From assembly GCA_964627035.1 (NCBI GenBank), contig CAZVKN010000029.1:1-34798 (forward strand): a DNA stretch of 34,798 nucleotides, read 5' to 3'. The DNA is from CAZVKN01 sp964627035. GTDB taxonomy: Bacteria > Electryoneota > AABM5-125-24 > Hatepunaeales > Hatepunaeaceae. The notes beneath the pieces are model-generated. The model was not told where the DNA came from and made no database searches. It saw only the letters and a list, made by a program, of their open reading frames with translations. How positions within the stretch are numbered: the first letter of the stretch is position 1; each line of letters begins with the position of its first letter. Both the position numbers and the translations under genes were made by a program. This document shows, one piece after another, positions 15,314-23,343 of this stretch.

Positions 15314-16690
15314 CTATTTTCGCTTCATAAGGTAGAGTGTTCGATGTGAATTTTGTACCGGTTCACATTCTTCAATTGTGAACTGCTGTGAAAAAGCCTG
15401 TTCAAAGGAGCCTTGATCGTAATCCTTGAATATATCCTCCCGAGTGGTAAGAAGCCTTTTAACCTGTGAATCATTCTTGGGTACAAACTCAATTATTAAC
15501 CAATCGCATGTTTCGCTAAAAAACTCCGCAATATTCTTAAATGGCAGATTATTTGAAATCGCAAGATGATGGATCAATGCAAGTGCCATTGCCAGATCAA
15601 CCGGACCACGATCTATAAGTGAATCACGTTCACGGTTGTGCCACCCCACTGCAGGACTCGGATTCGTTAAATCTATTATGAGTGGCAATATGTCATATTC
15701 ATTTCTCTTTTTTGTTTCACGATAGTTTGCTTCTACCGCAACGGGATCAATATCAAATGCTACTGTATTTATTCCTTTATCAGATGCAATCCTGCTGTAA
15801 AAGCCACTGTTTGCTCCCAAATCCCAAACGCTTTCAACATCAGCGTGCTCGGTAAACTGCTCAACCAACTGTTTCTTGTTTGATTGTGCCTCTTCTGAAT
15901 AATTGGTTGCATTGTAATAATCACCCCATTCTGTTTTACCGGGATTCCATTCGAGTCTGTTTACGGTAGCCTCAAGGTTGTCAATCATACCCATGAAAGA
16001 ATTCAGTGAGAATTGCCGACCTGCATTCGATTTTACTACTTCCTTATCGGCATACTTAATCTGACTTTTTGCGTGAAGGTGGATGTGCATCTGTATTCCG
16101 GGCATGAAACTGGTTTTCATAGGTAGAAACTTCGAGCACAGATCAAGCGGAATACCGTCTATATAAATCCGTGATAACAGTCCTAATCTTTCATCAGAGA
16201 ATGAACGTAAAGCAAGAGGTGCGAGAAAGTGTTGACAAAACTGTTTGTAAGCGACCCAAGGTGATCCCTCTTGATAACGCTCAAAAGACAAGGTGTCAAT
16301 AAGTATAGGTTTTCCATTGAAAAACTGGATATTGAATGCGCTTGCATCCTTCAGAACCATTCCCTTTTCAAGGGATGCACGCAATATCTTCAAAGTCAAT
16401 AGAGCAGCATCCTTGAGCTGACTATAACACCATTCCCAAGGATAAGACACAAACTTAATAAGATCAGGTCGAAGAATTTTATATGTGTCAGAAGTAGTCT
16501 GTTCTCCGCTATCAATCTCCTCGAAAGAAACCACCAACTGCTCATCGGTTAGATAATTTTGCAATCCTGATTCGATCAAACAGTCATAATCTTGCCTGTA
16601 GCAATCGTTCACTTGACGATACAAAACACCGTCCGCTTTGAACAGAAATCCGCTTGGATCACGGAAGGAGCTTGGTAGCTTGTCAATCAA
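15314..16690 (-). CDS. Class I SAM-dependent methyltransferase with kinase-like N-terminal domain
   Basis: 458 residues, cytoplasmic. The C-terminal half is a Rossmann methyltransferase: VWDLGANSGFYSR (motif I, about 285-297), TVAFDIDPVAVEANY (motif II), and a later MALALIHHLAI stretch. The N-terminal half contains LKDASAFNIQFFNGKPILID, which resembles the catalytic and metal-binding loops of aminoglycoside-phosphotransferase/lipopolysaccharide kinase folds (D-x-x-x-x-N then I-D), and LRPDLIKFVSYPWEW. Some relatives are labelled NoeA-like, after a nodulation methyltransferase. The start is TTG at 16690, overlapping the upstream stop as TTGA. It is the middle gene of a coupled trio with a small membrane protein and a sulfatase-fold enzyme, suggesting a role in decorating a surface glycan. 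The acceptor is unknown. Confidence 0.85.
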   Translation of the reverse strand: MIDKLPSSFRDPSGFLFKADGVLYRQVNDCYRQDYDCLIESGLQNYLTDEQLVVSFEEIDSGEQTTSDTYKILRPDLIKFVSYPWEWCYSQLKDAALLTLKILRASLEKGMVLKDASAFNIQFFNGKPILIDTLSFERYQEGSPWVAYKQFCQHFLAPLALRSFSDERLGLLSRIYIDGIPLDLCSKFLPMKTSFMPGIQMHIHLHAKSQIKYADKEVVKSNAGRQFSLNSFMGMIDNLEATVNRLEWNPGKTEWGDYYNATNYSEEAQSNKKQLVEQFTEHADVESVWDLGANSGFYSRIASDKGINTVAFDIDPVAVEANYRETKKRNEYDILPLIIDLTNPSPAVGWHNRERDSLIDRGPVDLAMALALIHHLAISNNLPFKNIAEFFSETCDWLIIEFVPKNDSQVKRLLTTREDIFKDYDQGSFEQAFSQQFTIEECEPVQNSHRTLYLMKRK

Positions 16691-16893
16691 TTTGGCTTCT
16701 CATCGCTATCCTTCTTTGGATTGAAGAAGGACTTGATTCTAGACCAAAACACTTTCATCGTGAACAGAGCCCCAAAAAATGCTGCCAGAACCAATTGCAG
16801 GATATAACTTCCCGAACCGGGGTCTAAGTATGCGTGTGAACTTGAAGCTGTCGTTAGTGTGAATACAATTGTAGCTATTATGTTTGTTGCCAT
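16687..16893 (-). CDS. Small membrane protein with LDPGSGS motif
   Basis: 68 residues: an N-terminal hydrophobic segment ending SSSHA (a probable signal sequence or first helix), the motif YLDPGSGSYILQLVLA, a second hydrophobic helix (about 30-48), then a basic, hydrophilic tail (WSRIKSFFNPKKDSDEKPN). I know very similar short proteins (A-Y-[IL]-D-P-G-[ST]-G-S) next to polysaccharide and sulfatase-type genes, but no function is established that I can name. It is the first gene of the minus-strand run and overlaps the methyltransferase by four bases. It may help to localise or regulate the other two products. Confidence 0.8.
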   Translation of the reverse strand: MATNIIATIVFTLTTASSSHAYLDPGSGSYILQLVLAAFFGALFTMKVFWSRIKSFFNPKKDSDEKPN

Positions 16894-16956
16894 ATTAGTC
16901 CGTTTTAACGTTTTTTCCGAATGTTACAATGATTGTCTGATACAGGTGTAGGAATC

Positions 16957-17019
16957 TCCGGTGACAAAATAAATTATCCGCTGCAGATATGCAAGCCATT
17001 TAACTGCAAGTTCACCGGA
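16957..17019. other. Inverted repeat in the divergent intergenic region
   Basis: TCCGGTGA (16957-16964) and TCACCGGA (17012-17019) are exact inverted repeats 47 bases apart, with two near-copies of CTGCAAG/CTGCAG between. It lies between the divergent starts at 16893 and 17123. On the minus strand a 40-codon open frame without a start codon (KSGELAVKWLAYLQRI...) crosses it, so it could instead be a gene relic. No RNA family is recognised. Confidence 0.4.
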
Positions 17020-17122
17020 CTTGGATGACCCCGCGAGTTCAAAATCTCAATACTGCTTAGGATACTTGTAAATAGAAGCCGCAAAGCATATATTAGGGCA
17101 AATATATGAATAATGGAGAACA

Positions 17123-17629
17123 ATGTATAAAAGACTATTGATACTAAGTTTGGTTATGCTCACAATAGTGAGTTGCAGCAAGAGGCTGAGCAGATGTTGT
17201 ACGGGATCCGAAGAAAAGGTAGAGACAATCGAAATCCCCACTGAGATTACAATTGCAGAGCAACAGTTTCATCTTGAAACCTACCTGTACCGTGATTATA
17301 TGCCGAGCGTCGGAGAGAAGAAACGCGGTGTTTCTGCAATCTATTACTTGATTTTAGACTCCGAGCCGGAAACAGATCTGAAGTTGTTTGTCATCGAGAT
17401 TAAAATGGTTTGTGATAAACAGACTGTCAGGATAACTCTACCTGATGATGACCGACTGCAGATGATTACTTCTAATTACCAAGGCAAACCAGGACTTGAA
17501 ACAACCCTCAATACAGAATTGGAATGGGAGCCAGGAACCACGGTAAATGTTACACTGACAATGGAAGATGAAAAAGGGAACAGATATATGATTAAAGCTG
17601 ATGATCAAATAATCAAACGAGTATCATGA
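17123..17629 (+). CDS. Lipoprotein of unknown function
   Basis: 168 residues with a clear lipoprotein signal: MYKRLLILSLVMLTIVSC, lipid-attachment Cys about residue 18. The mature part is small and mostly beta-strand in character (alternating patterns such as DLKLFVIEIKMV and TTVNVTLTMEDEKGNRYMI), suggesting a compact Ig-like fold. GGAG lies just before ATG. The stop overlaps the start of the dehydrogenase gene by four bases (ATGA), so it opens a plus-strand operon of three overlapping genes. I do not recognise a family. Confidence 0.75.
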   Translation: MYKRLLILSLVMLTIVSCSKRLSRCCTGSEEKVETIEIPTEITIAEQQFHLETYLYRDYMPSVGEKKRGVSAIYYLILDSEPETDLKLFVIEIKMVCDKQTVRITLPDDDRLQMITSNYQGKPGLETTLNTELEWEPGTTVNVTLTMEDEKGNRYMIKADDQIIKRVS

Positions 17630-18579
17630 AAGCATTAAGATTTTTAAATGATGAACTCGCTCTGCAATCAGGACCATTACCCCCTGTTGCTGAGGGTGAA
17701 GCACGAATTCGGGTGCAGCTTGCAGGAATCTGTGCTACCGATCTGGAGATATTGAAAGGCTACATGGAATTCACAGGCACTCTTGGGCATGAATTTGTAG
17801 GAGTTGTAGAAGAGTGCGAGTCTTTACCTGAAATGGTCGGGAAACGAATTGTCGGTGAGATAAATGCAGGCTGCGGATATTGTGACTATTGCCGTTCCGG
17901 TTTGGACAGACACTGCCCGGAGAGAACGGTGCTCGGTATTCAGGGACGCGACGGTGCATTTGCAGAGTTTCTGTCGCTTCCCGCTACCAATTTACATGTT
18001 GTACCTGACAAAGTTGATAACAGAGCCGCTGTTTTCACTGAACCGCTGGCAGCAGCATTTGAGATTGTGGAGCAAGTCCATCTGAAACCGGGATCTACTG
18101 TCCTTGTGATCGGTGATGGCAGGCTTGCACAATTGATTGTACGGGTGCTTTCGCGAGTCGGTTGTAGAGTTGAGGTGATCGGAATGTCCGAGAAGAAGCT
18201 CCGCTTGATGAAGGGATATATAGCAAAAGCGTATCTCGGCTCTCCCCCACCCGGAACGAAGTATCCAACAGTTGTTGACGCATCCGGTTCACCGAAAGGC
18301 TGGGAAACAGCAATTAGTGCTGTTCAACCTCGTGGAACAATTGTACTGAAGAGTACGTATGAAGAAAGTGTGGATTTTAATCCATCTCCTTTAGTTATTG
18401 ATGAAGTCACATTAGTTGGCTCGCGCTGCGGTCCGATTGCACCAGCTTTATCGGCTCTGACAGATGGTCTCGATCCAACACAGTTGATAGATGGTGAATT
18501 TGAGCTAAAAGAGTGGGAAGAAGCATTTGCACTTGCTCGTAATCAAGAGTCATTGAAAGTATTGTTCAAGATTGAGTAG
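17626..18579 (+). CDS. Zinc-type medium-chain dehydrogenase/reductase
   Basis: 317 residues. It has the zinc-ADH layout: catalytic zinc ligands Cys 36 (GICATDLEILKG) and His 55-Glu 56 (GTLGHEFVGVV), the structural zinc four-Cys loop 83-97 (CGYCDYC ... HC), then a Rossmann domain beginning VLVIGDGRLAQL (153-164), a GxGxxA-type dinucleotide site. It probably oxidises an alcohol or sugar alcohol with NAD(P); the subfamily (threonine- or sorbitol-dehydrogenase-like) cannot be fixed. At 317 residues it is a little shorter than the usual 340-350, with a trimmed cofactor domain. It overlaps the lipoprotein gene (ATGA), and its stop overlaps the methyltransferase start (TAGTG), so all three are translationally coupled. 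Confidence 0.9.
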   Translation: MKALRFLNDELALQSGPLPPVAEGEARIRVQLAGICATDLEILKGYMEFTGTLGHEFVGVVEECESLPEMVGKRIVGEINAGCGYCDYCRSGLDRHCPERTVLGIQGRDGAFAEFLSLPATNLHVVPDKVDNRAAVFTEPLAAAFEIVEQVHLKPGSTVLVIGDGRLAQLIVRVLSRVGCRVEVIGMSEKKLRLMKGYIAKAYLGSPPPGTKYPTVVDASGSPKGWETAISAVQPRGTIVLKSTYEESVDFNPSPLVIDEVTLVGSRCGPIAPALSALTDGLDPTQLIDGEFELKEWEEAFALARNQESLKVLFKIE

Positions 18580-19475
18580 TGGATATTTTGGTGGAATTAG
18601 AGACAGAAAACAGGTGCGATCTATGTGACTCTTCTGCCGTCTCGTCCATTGACAGCGAGTGCAATATCTGTAGGTGTGAAACCTGTGGGTTTATGTTCGA
18701 CAGTCCTCGACCGACGGTTGAGGAGTTAGCTCGTTTCTATTCACAGCCGACCAAGTACGAGCATTGGTTATCTGAAGAGATCTTGCGTGATGAATTGTGG
18801 CAGCGGCGTTTAAAGAAGATGAGCAAGCATTGTAAACATGGGACACTGTTAGATGTAGGTACGGGTATCGGTCAATTTTTGCATCATGCTCAAACACAAT
18901 TCAGACAAGTTTACGGTACGGAACTGTCGGATAGCGCTATCGGATTGGCTCAGGTAAAGTACGGATTGGAATTGATTAAGGGTGAGATAGAGACCATCCA
19001 ATTTGATGATGCTCCATTTGACAATATCACCATGTTTCATCTGTTAGAGCATGTACCGAGTCCGAAACGAACAATTGAGCGTTGCTGGGAACTATTAAGC
19101 GATGATGGGTTGTTATTTATTGCGGTTCCAAACGATGTCGCATCATTTAAGGCTAAATTGAAGATATGGCTGAAGCGACTGGGAATTCGTAAATTTGGCA
19201 ATGTTGGTCGGTTAGGTTTGCCGAAGATTGCATTGGACGGGTCATTGGAGGAGATACACCTGTCGCATTTTACTCCTACCGTATTGCAGACAGTGCTTGA
19301 GCGATCCGGTTTTACGGTTGTGGACAATTCATTAGATCCGTATTATGCAGCCGGCGGATTGAAGAAAATCATATATGATCTGTTCCGATTTAGTTGTACG
19401 CTGTTACATTTTTTCACAGGAGTCAACATTTACGATACCATTTGGATAGTCGCACGAAAGAGTAACAATAATTGA
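18579..19475 (+). CDS. Class I SAM-dependent methyltransferase with N-terminal zinc-ribbon-like Cys cluster
   Basis: 298 residues, cytoplasmic. An N-terminal Cys cluster (C13-x2-C16 and C28-x2-C31/C33-x2-C36, ending GFMFDSPRP) resembles the zinc-binding module of many sugar or small-molecule methyltransferases. The methyltransferase core follows: GTLLDVGTGIGQFLHHA (motif I, 88-104), a later FDNITMFHLLEHVPSPKRTI (motif IV region) and LLSDDGLLFIAVPN. The C-terminal helices resemble the lipid- or sugar-modifying branch. The start is GTG at 18579, sharing one base with the upstream TAG. It is the third gene of the coupled run after the lipoprotein and dehydrogenase; the substrate is unknown. Confidence 0.88.
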   Translation: MDILVELETENRCDLCDSSAVSSIDSECNICRCETCGFMFDSPRPTVEELARFYSQPTKYEHWLSEEILRDELWQRRLKKMSKHCKHGTLLDVGTGIGQFLHHAQTQFRQVYGTELSDSAIGLAQVKYGLELIKGEIETIQFDDAPFDNITMFHLLEHVPSPKRTIERCWELLSDDGLLFIAVPNDVASFKAKLKIWLKRLGIRKFGNVGRLGLPKIALDGSLEEIHLSHFTPTVLQTVLERSGFTVVDNSLDPYYAAGGLKKIIYDLFRFSCTLLHFFTGVNIYDTIWIVARKSNNN

Positions 19476-19503
19476 CCACAATAGTCCAACATATAGATGC
19501 ACC

Positions 19504-19556
19504 TGTAGTCGGGCTTGTCTCAAGCCCGACGTCGAGGTTGAAACAACCACGACTAC
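19504..19556. repeat. Family A composite palindromic repeat, copy 3 (inverted)
   Basis: 53 bp starting TGTAGTCGGGCTTGTCTC and ending ACAACCACGACTAC. Inner hairpins are GGGCTTG-TCT-CAAGCCC and GAGGTTG-AAA-CAACCAC. Its reverse complement aligns base for base with copies 1 and 4 over most of its length. It lies between two plus-strand genes. Confidence 0.88.
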
Positions 19557-19584
19557 CATTACTTGACCAACCTCATCTAAACAA

Positions 19585-20577
19585 TTGACAAAAATAATCC
19601 AAACGCCGATAGAAGTCGATCCAGTATTAGACGAAACCGTTTGGGAAGGTTTTTGGCAAGGTGCTGTTAACGGAACGATATTTCATTCGTTGAAGTTCCT
19701 GTCGTATCATCCACATGATAGGTTTGAGCATCATCATGTAATGCTCCGGCGCAAAGGTAACATTGTCGGCATATTCCCCGGAGTGATTCTTGATGACGAT
19801 GGCGTTAAAACATGGGTATCACATCAGGGAGCTTCTTATGGTGGGTTAGCGTACTCTCCGAGGTTACGTTATCACCATGTTGAGGATTCGGTTCGTGCGC
19901 TCGTGGATTACGCTCGCAAGGTTGGCATCAAACGGATCAGAATGACACCCCCGCCAGTAATTTACAATCGTTATGCTGAGCAACCGCTTGAGTTTGCATT
20001 ATGGAGGCACGACTTCAAGATTATCCGGCGGGAGTTGACTCAGGTCGTACCGTTGGATTTTGACGAGGAACAGTTGGTTGCTGGTTTCGTCAATAAGACC
20101 CGGACAGCATTTCGGAAAGCGGTGAATGTCGGGCTTAAATTTCGGATTGTGGAGAAACTGACCAAAGTAGAGTTGGATCGGTTCTGGGAGATTCTTAAAG
20201 TCAATCGTGCCGGGCTCGGTGTAGTCCCAACTCACAGCCGCGCTGAGATTGAACTGTTACACAAGTTGATACCCGATAACCTGATGATGGCATTCATAGA
20301 GTATAAAGGTCGTATCATAGCGGAAATTTGGAACTTTATCTGCAATGATGACACGGTTCTGGAGTTTTACATGGCTCACGAGGTTGAGCATCAAAGATTG
20401 CGCCCCGTGCCGTTCCTGACGTACCATACGCTGATATGGGCTCAACACGCCGGATTCAAATGGATGGACTTCGGTATATCGTCAATACAAGGTGACCCGA
20501 CCTGGGGACTGCTGAAGTTCAAAGAAAACTTTGGAGCTCGGCACTATTCTCGGTTGACGTATCAAGCGGAAGTGTGA
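19585..20577 (+). CDS. GNAT/FemAB-like acyltransferase
   Basis: 330 residues, no signal peptide. The pattern IFHSLKFLSYHPHDRFEHHH near the N-terminus, VVPLDFDEEQLVAGFVNKTR (about 152-171) with TAFRKAV, MMAFIEYKGRIIAEIWNFI and the C-terminal KWMDFGISSIQGDPTWGLLK FKENFGA fits the tandem acetyltransferase fold of FemAB/BioF2-type proteins, which attach amino acids or acyl groups to peptidoglycan or surface sugars. The only start that keeps the conserved N-terminus is TTG at 19585, without a clear ribosome-binding site; the frame is closed by TGA at 19564-19566. It follows the methyltransferase operon by about 110 bp, with a family A repeat between. The acceptor is unknown. Confidence 0.8.
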   Translation: MTKIIQTPIEVDPVLDETVWEGFWQGAVNGTIFHSLKFLSYHPHDRFEHHHVMLRRKGNIVGIFPGVILDDDGVKTWVSHQGASYGGLAYSPRLRYHHVEDSVRALVDYARKVGIKRIRMTPPPVIYNRYAEQPLEFALWRHDFKIIRRELTQVVPLDFDEEQLVAGFVNKTRTAFRKAVNVGLKFRIVEKLTKVELDRFWEILKVNRAGLGVVPTHSRAEIELLHKLIPDNLMMAFIEYKGRIIAEIWNFICNDDTVLEFYMAHEVEHQRLRPVPFLTYHTLIWAQHAGFKWMDFGISSIQGDPTWGLLKFKENFGARHYSRLTYQAEV

Positions 20578-20640
20578 AGAGAATTCTGAAAAAATTCAAA
20601 GAATTCAAAAATAGGTAGTGTCAGGCAATAGTTGATATAC

Positions 20641-20695
20641 TGTAGTCGTGGTTGTCCTCAACCGCGACGTCGGGCTTGAGACAAGTCCGACTACA
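20641..20695. repeat. Family A composite palindromic repeat, copy 4
   Basis: 55 bp with exact ends TGTAGTCG and CGACTACA. Inner halves are GTGGTTGTCCTCAACCGC and GTCGGGCTTGAGACAAGTCC. Same orientation as copy 1. It sits between the converging 3' ends of the FemAB-like gene and the tetraheme cytochrome gene. Confidence 0.88.
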
Positions 20696-20712
20696 AATAA
20701 CAAGATCACTAC

Positions 20713-21249
20713 TTACTTTTCAGCTTTCGGTGGGACAGCATGTTTGATCTTTTCCCACCGCTCCTCAAACTTGAACGGCTTATATGTCGGATTCTCTTTG
20801 TTGTGACACTTAACGCATCCATCCTTCGGTGCAGCGTTCAGACCGTTGGCAACAGCCTTATCATGGTTTTTCATTACCGGAATCTTCCAATAATCACCAC
20901 CGGCACCGTGGCAAGATTCGCAGGTCACGCCGTTTTCGATTGCAAGCTTTGCGACAATAGTAGAATCACCACCGTGACCGGTAGTGTGACATTTCAGACA
21001 CGCCGGGTCTGCCTGTGGATTGCCGGATTTGCCCAGTTTCATGTAAACTTCCAGTGCCTTTGGTTCTCCCAAAGTCTTGAATGCGTTTGCGTGTGCACTT
21101 GCCTGCCAGATCTCTGCAATATTGCCTTTCTTCTCCCCCTTATGGCACATCGAGCATTTTTTCAACCCGACAAATTTGTGCTCGTCAGCGCCGTTTGCCG
21201 ATAGAGCAACTATAAACAGCGCAAGTATAATGTAAAATAGTCGAGACAT
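20713..21249 (-). CDS. Tetraheme c-type cytochrome, cytochrome c554-like
   Basis: 178 residues. The signal peptide is about 1-20 (MSRLFYIILALFIVALSANG), so the protein is periplasmic. Four CxxCH sites lie at about 32-36 (CSMCH), 84-88 (CLKCH), 110-114 (CESCH) and 145-149 (CVKCH), and spare His residues (SAHANAF, GHGGD, KNHDKAV) could be distal ligands. The motif GxxxCxxCHKG...IWQASAHANAF is typical of the cytochrome c554/c' family. I start at ATG 21249 because CAGGAG precedes it and the signal peptide then begins at once; the open frame extends to 21315 without support. Last gene of the cytochrome run, 106 bp after the 18-heme gene. Likely a soluble electron carrier for the larger cytochrome. 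Confidence 0.93.
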   Translation of the reverse strand: MSRLFYIILALFIVALSANGADEHKFVGLKKCSMCHKGEKKGNIAEIWQASAHANAFKTLGEPKALEVYMKLGKSGNPQADPACLKCHTTGHGGDSTIVAKLAIENGVTCESCHGAGGDYWKIPVMKNHDKAVANGLNAAPKDGCVKCHNKENPTYKPFKFEERWEKIKHAVPPKAEK

Positions 21250-21355
21250 ATATTCTCCTGTGTAATTCTTTTCTATAATGTGATCAGGTTTATGACAAAC
21301 CCTTCTACAACCCAAACGCAGTTACCTCATGGTCGGGATGATCTTGTTTCGCAAG

Positions 21356-23308
21356 TTATCGGTCGGACTTGACATTTATTTTGTCCAATGACAAAACCTT
21401 CTTAGCCAAATCTGGATGGTGGACTGCCCGACCTCTATCCAATCTGACCTGTTGAACCGCGCCAGATTTCAATTTTCTGCTTTCTTCAAGAGCGATAGCC
21501 AATTCTCCCCGTGCTAATTCCAGGTGAGTCACCACTTCTTCATCGTGGCAATCTAAGCAATAATCGTTAGTCGGTGGATTATATTTTGGTTCTTCGTGGC
21601 AGTCAATACATCCCATCTCGACCTCTGCCATTGGTGAAGGTGCGAGGGGTATATCCGGCAACTGCCCTAAATATACGTTTCTCGATGGAGTATGGCAAGG
21701 CATGCACATATCACTCCTTGGCGCTTCAACTTTATGATGGCATTCGCTGCACGATCTCTGTGCCGGTTTCATCCGTCCATGTCCCATTTTACCGGGATTG
21801 TCACCGTTGTGACATTCAGAACAAGATATTCTCCGATCAGAAAGATGAGCTTTATGATTAAACTGTGACCAGGGCAGTTGGATCTGTATTTCCGAAACAG
21901 TGCTATGACATTTCAGACACTGTTTCGATTCCTGCGGGATTGTTGCGGGGAGCTTTGGACGGGCACCGGCTTGACTTAACACGGTGGAAATCTCGGTCAG
22001 TAAAGTGTCCGCATATTTTGGATTGTGCCATGCCCCACCTTTCTTGATTAGTGCCAGGTCGTGACGAGCATCCTCAAGTTTTGGATGAGCACCGGCTTTC
22101 CGAAATGCCCTCTCGATATCGGCAATACGATTCCCAAATCCTTTGCGCCACTCTGCGGCTAAATTCCTATAGGATTCAGTATGACAAGGTGTGCAAGCAT
22201 CCGGCTGAATGTGAGCTTGACCGTTTCCGGTAAGATGATCTTTGTGGCACGATACACAGACTACTCCGACAGAGTACATTGTGTCAGGTAAGGCGGTGTC
22301 AATCAACTGAGAGCCGATGCCTTGATACAGTTGCGACATCGGCGAATGCTTGTCGTCATGACATCCCTGACAATTACTGCGAATATCCCTATCGAGCTGC
22401 GGCTGTGTATGTGCTATTGCATCGTGACAGCGAGAACATTCAACTTTTCGTTTCTCGATATGCCATTCGTGTACGAATTCAAGATCGTTTATTCTGTCAA
22501 TATGCTCTGTGGAACTATGGCAAGTCCCGCACCGTTCACGTCTGACATCTCCGGATCCTTGTGACATCACCTGATGACATGAATGACAGTTTATTTCCTT
22601 TTTCAGAATTTCGCTATGATCGTGAGCACCTGTCCTGATCGCTTCGTCTCCTACAAGAGGTTCGTGGCATGAGGTACAGGTTGAAAGTTCTTCACGTCCC
22701 TCTTTCTCAACGTTCTTAAAATGGCAAAGAAAGCAGGTTGAGGTTGTAACGGAAATATGTTCACCCTGCACGATCTGAGAATGGCAACTGGTACATCGCA
22801 GTTTCCTTCCACGTCTTTTCTCGGTCAGGTGCGGTGTGTGGTCAAAATGCACACCGCTTGTGAATTCTATCTTTCCGTCAAGAAGCCTTGCATCGTGACA
22901 TTCGAGACAATTCTTGTCCTCAATTTCCGCCCAAGGTTTGGAGCGCTTATAGATACCTGTAAAGTAGTTTGCCAGCATTGAAACAGCAGTGAATTTCGTC
23001 TCAATATATCCGGTTAATCCTTCATGAGCATGACACTTCATGCAGTCCACATCTTTATGCGAGGAATTTTCCCACGCTTCAATATATGGACGCATTATGT
23101 GACAGCTTGAACAAAACTGATGTTGTGAAGTGACTTTCAGGACTGTTGTGGTCAAAAAGAGAAAGATGGCTACAGCAGCTACCGTCCCCAGTATCATGTT
23201 TCGCCATCCAATACGTCTGCTCCGACGATAGAATATCCTGAATAGTTTATACGGTAGCTTTATTACCACCCCAATGGCGTGTAGAAAATCTCTTACAAGT
23301 TTTATCAT
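21356..23308 (-). CDS. Membrane-anchored 18-heme c-type cytochrome with NapC/NirT-like N-terminus
   Basis: 650 residues. A basic N-terminus and one membrane helix (about 37-57) act as an uncleaved anchor. The first heme site is FCSSCHIM (66-70) with a Met two residues on, as in NapC/NrfH-type quinol dehydrogenases. I count 18 CxxCH motifs through to CLDCH near residue 590: CSSCH, CMKCH, CLECH, CTSCH, CFLCH, CTSCH, CHSCH, CGTCH, CSRCH, CQGCH, CVSCH, CTPCH, CLKCH, CSECH, CSECH, CMPCH, CIDCH, CLDCH. Two heme-poor stretches lie near 390-460 and after 600, with a helical C-terminal tail. It is expected to take electrons from the quinol pool and pass them along a periplasmic heme chain. The preceding gene is a small two-helix membrane protein 35 bp upstream. 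Confidence 0.93.
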   Translation of the reverse strand: MIKLVRDFLHAIGVVIKLPYKLFRIFYRRSRRIGWRNMILGTVAAVAIFLFLTTTVLKVTSQHQFCSSCHIMRPYIEAWENSSHKDVDCMKCHAHEGLTGYIETKFTAVSMLANYFTGIYKRSKPWAEIEDKNCLECHDARLLDGKIEFTSGVHFDHTPHLTEKRRGRKLRCTSCHSQIVQGEHISVTTSTCFLCHFKNVEKEGREELSTCTSCHEPLVGDEAIRTGAHDHSEILKKEINCHSCHQVMSQGSGDVRRERCGTCHSSTEHIDRINDLEFVHEWHIEKRKVECSRCHDAIAHTQPQLDRDIRSNCQGCHDDKHSPMSQLYQGIGSQLIDTALPDTMYSVGVVCVSCHKDHLTGNGQAHIQPDACTPCHTESYRNLAAEWRKGFGNRIADIERAFRKAGAHPKLEDARHDLALIKKGGAWHNPKYADTLLTEISTVLSQAGARPKLPATIPQESKQCLKCHSTVSEIQIQLPWSQFNHKAHLSDRRISCSECHNGDNPGKMGHGRMKPAQRSCSECHHKVEAPRSDMCMPCHTPSRNVYLGQLPDIPLAPSPMAEVEMGCIDCHEEPKYNPPTNDYCLDCHDEEVVTHLELARGELAIALEESRKLKSGAVQQVRLDRGRAVHHPDLAKKVLSLDKINVKSDR

Positions 23309-23343
23309 GTAGATTTAATCTGAAACATTATTGGAGGTGTTTT

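Noticed and set aside
1660..20695. CRISPR array
   Set aside because: The repeats are kilobases apart, occur in both orientations and have no regular spacers or cas genes.
20740..21204. 154-codon plus-strand open frame opposite the tetraheme cytochrome
   Set aside because: Antisense shadow of a gene with four verified heme motifs; its Cys-rich composition is a by-product of that.
21250..21315. Longer start for the tetraheme cytochrome
   Set aside because: It would place 22 charged residues before the signal peptide. CAGGAG directly precedes the ATG at 21249.
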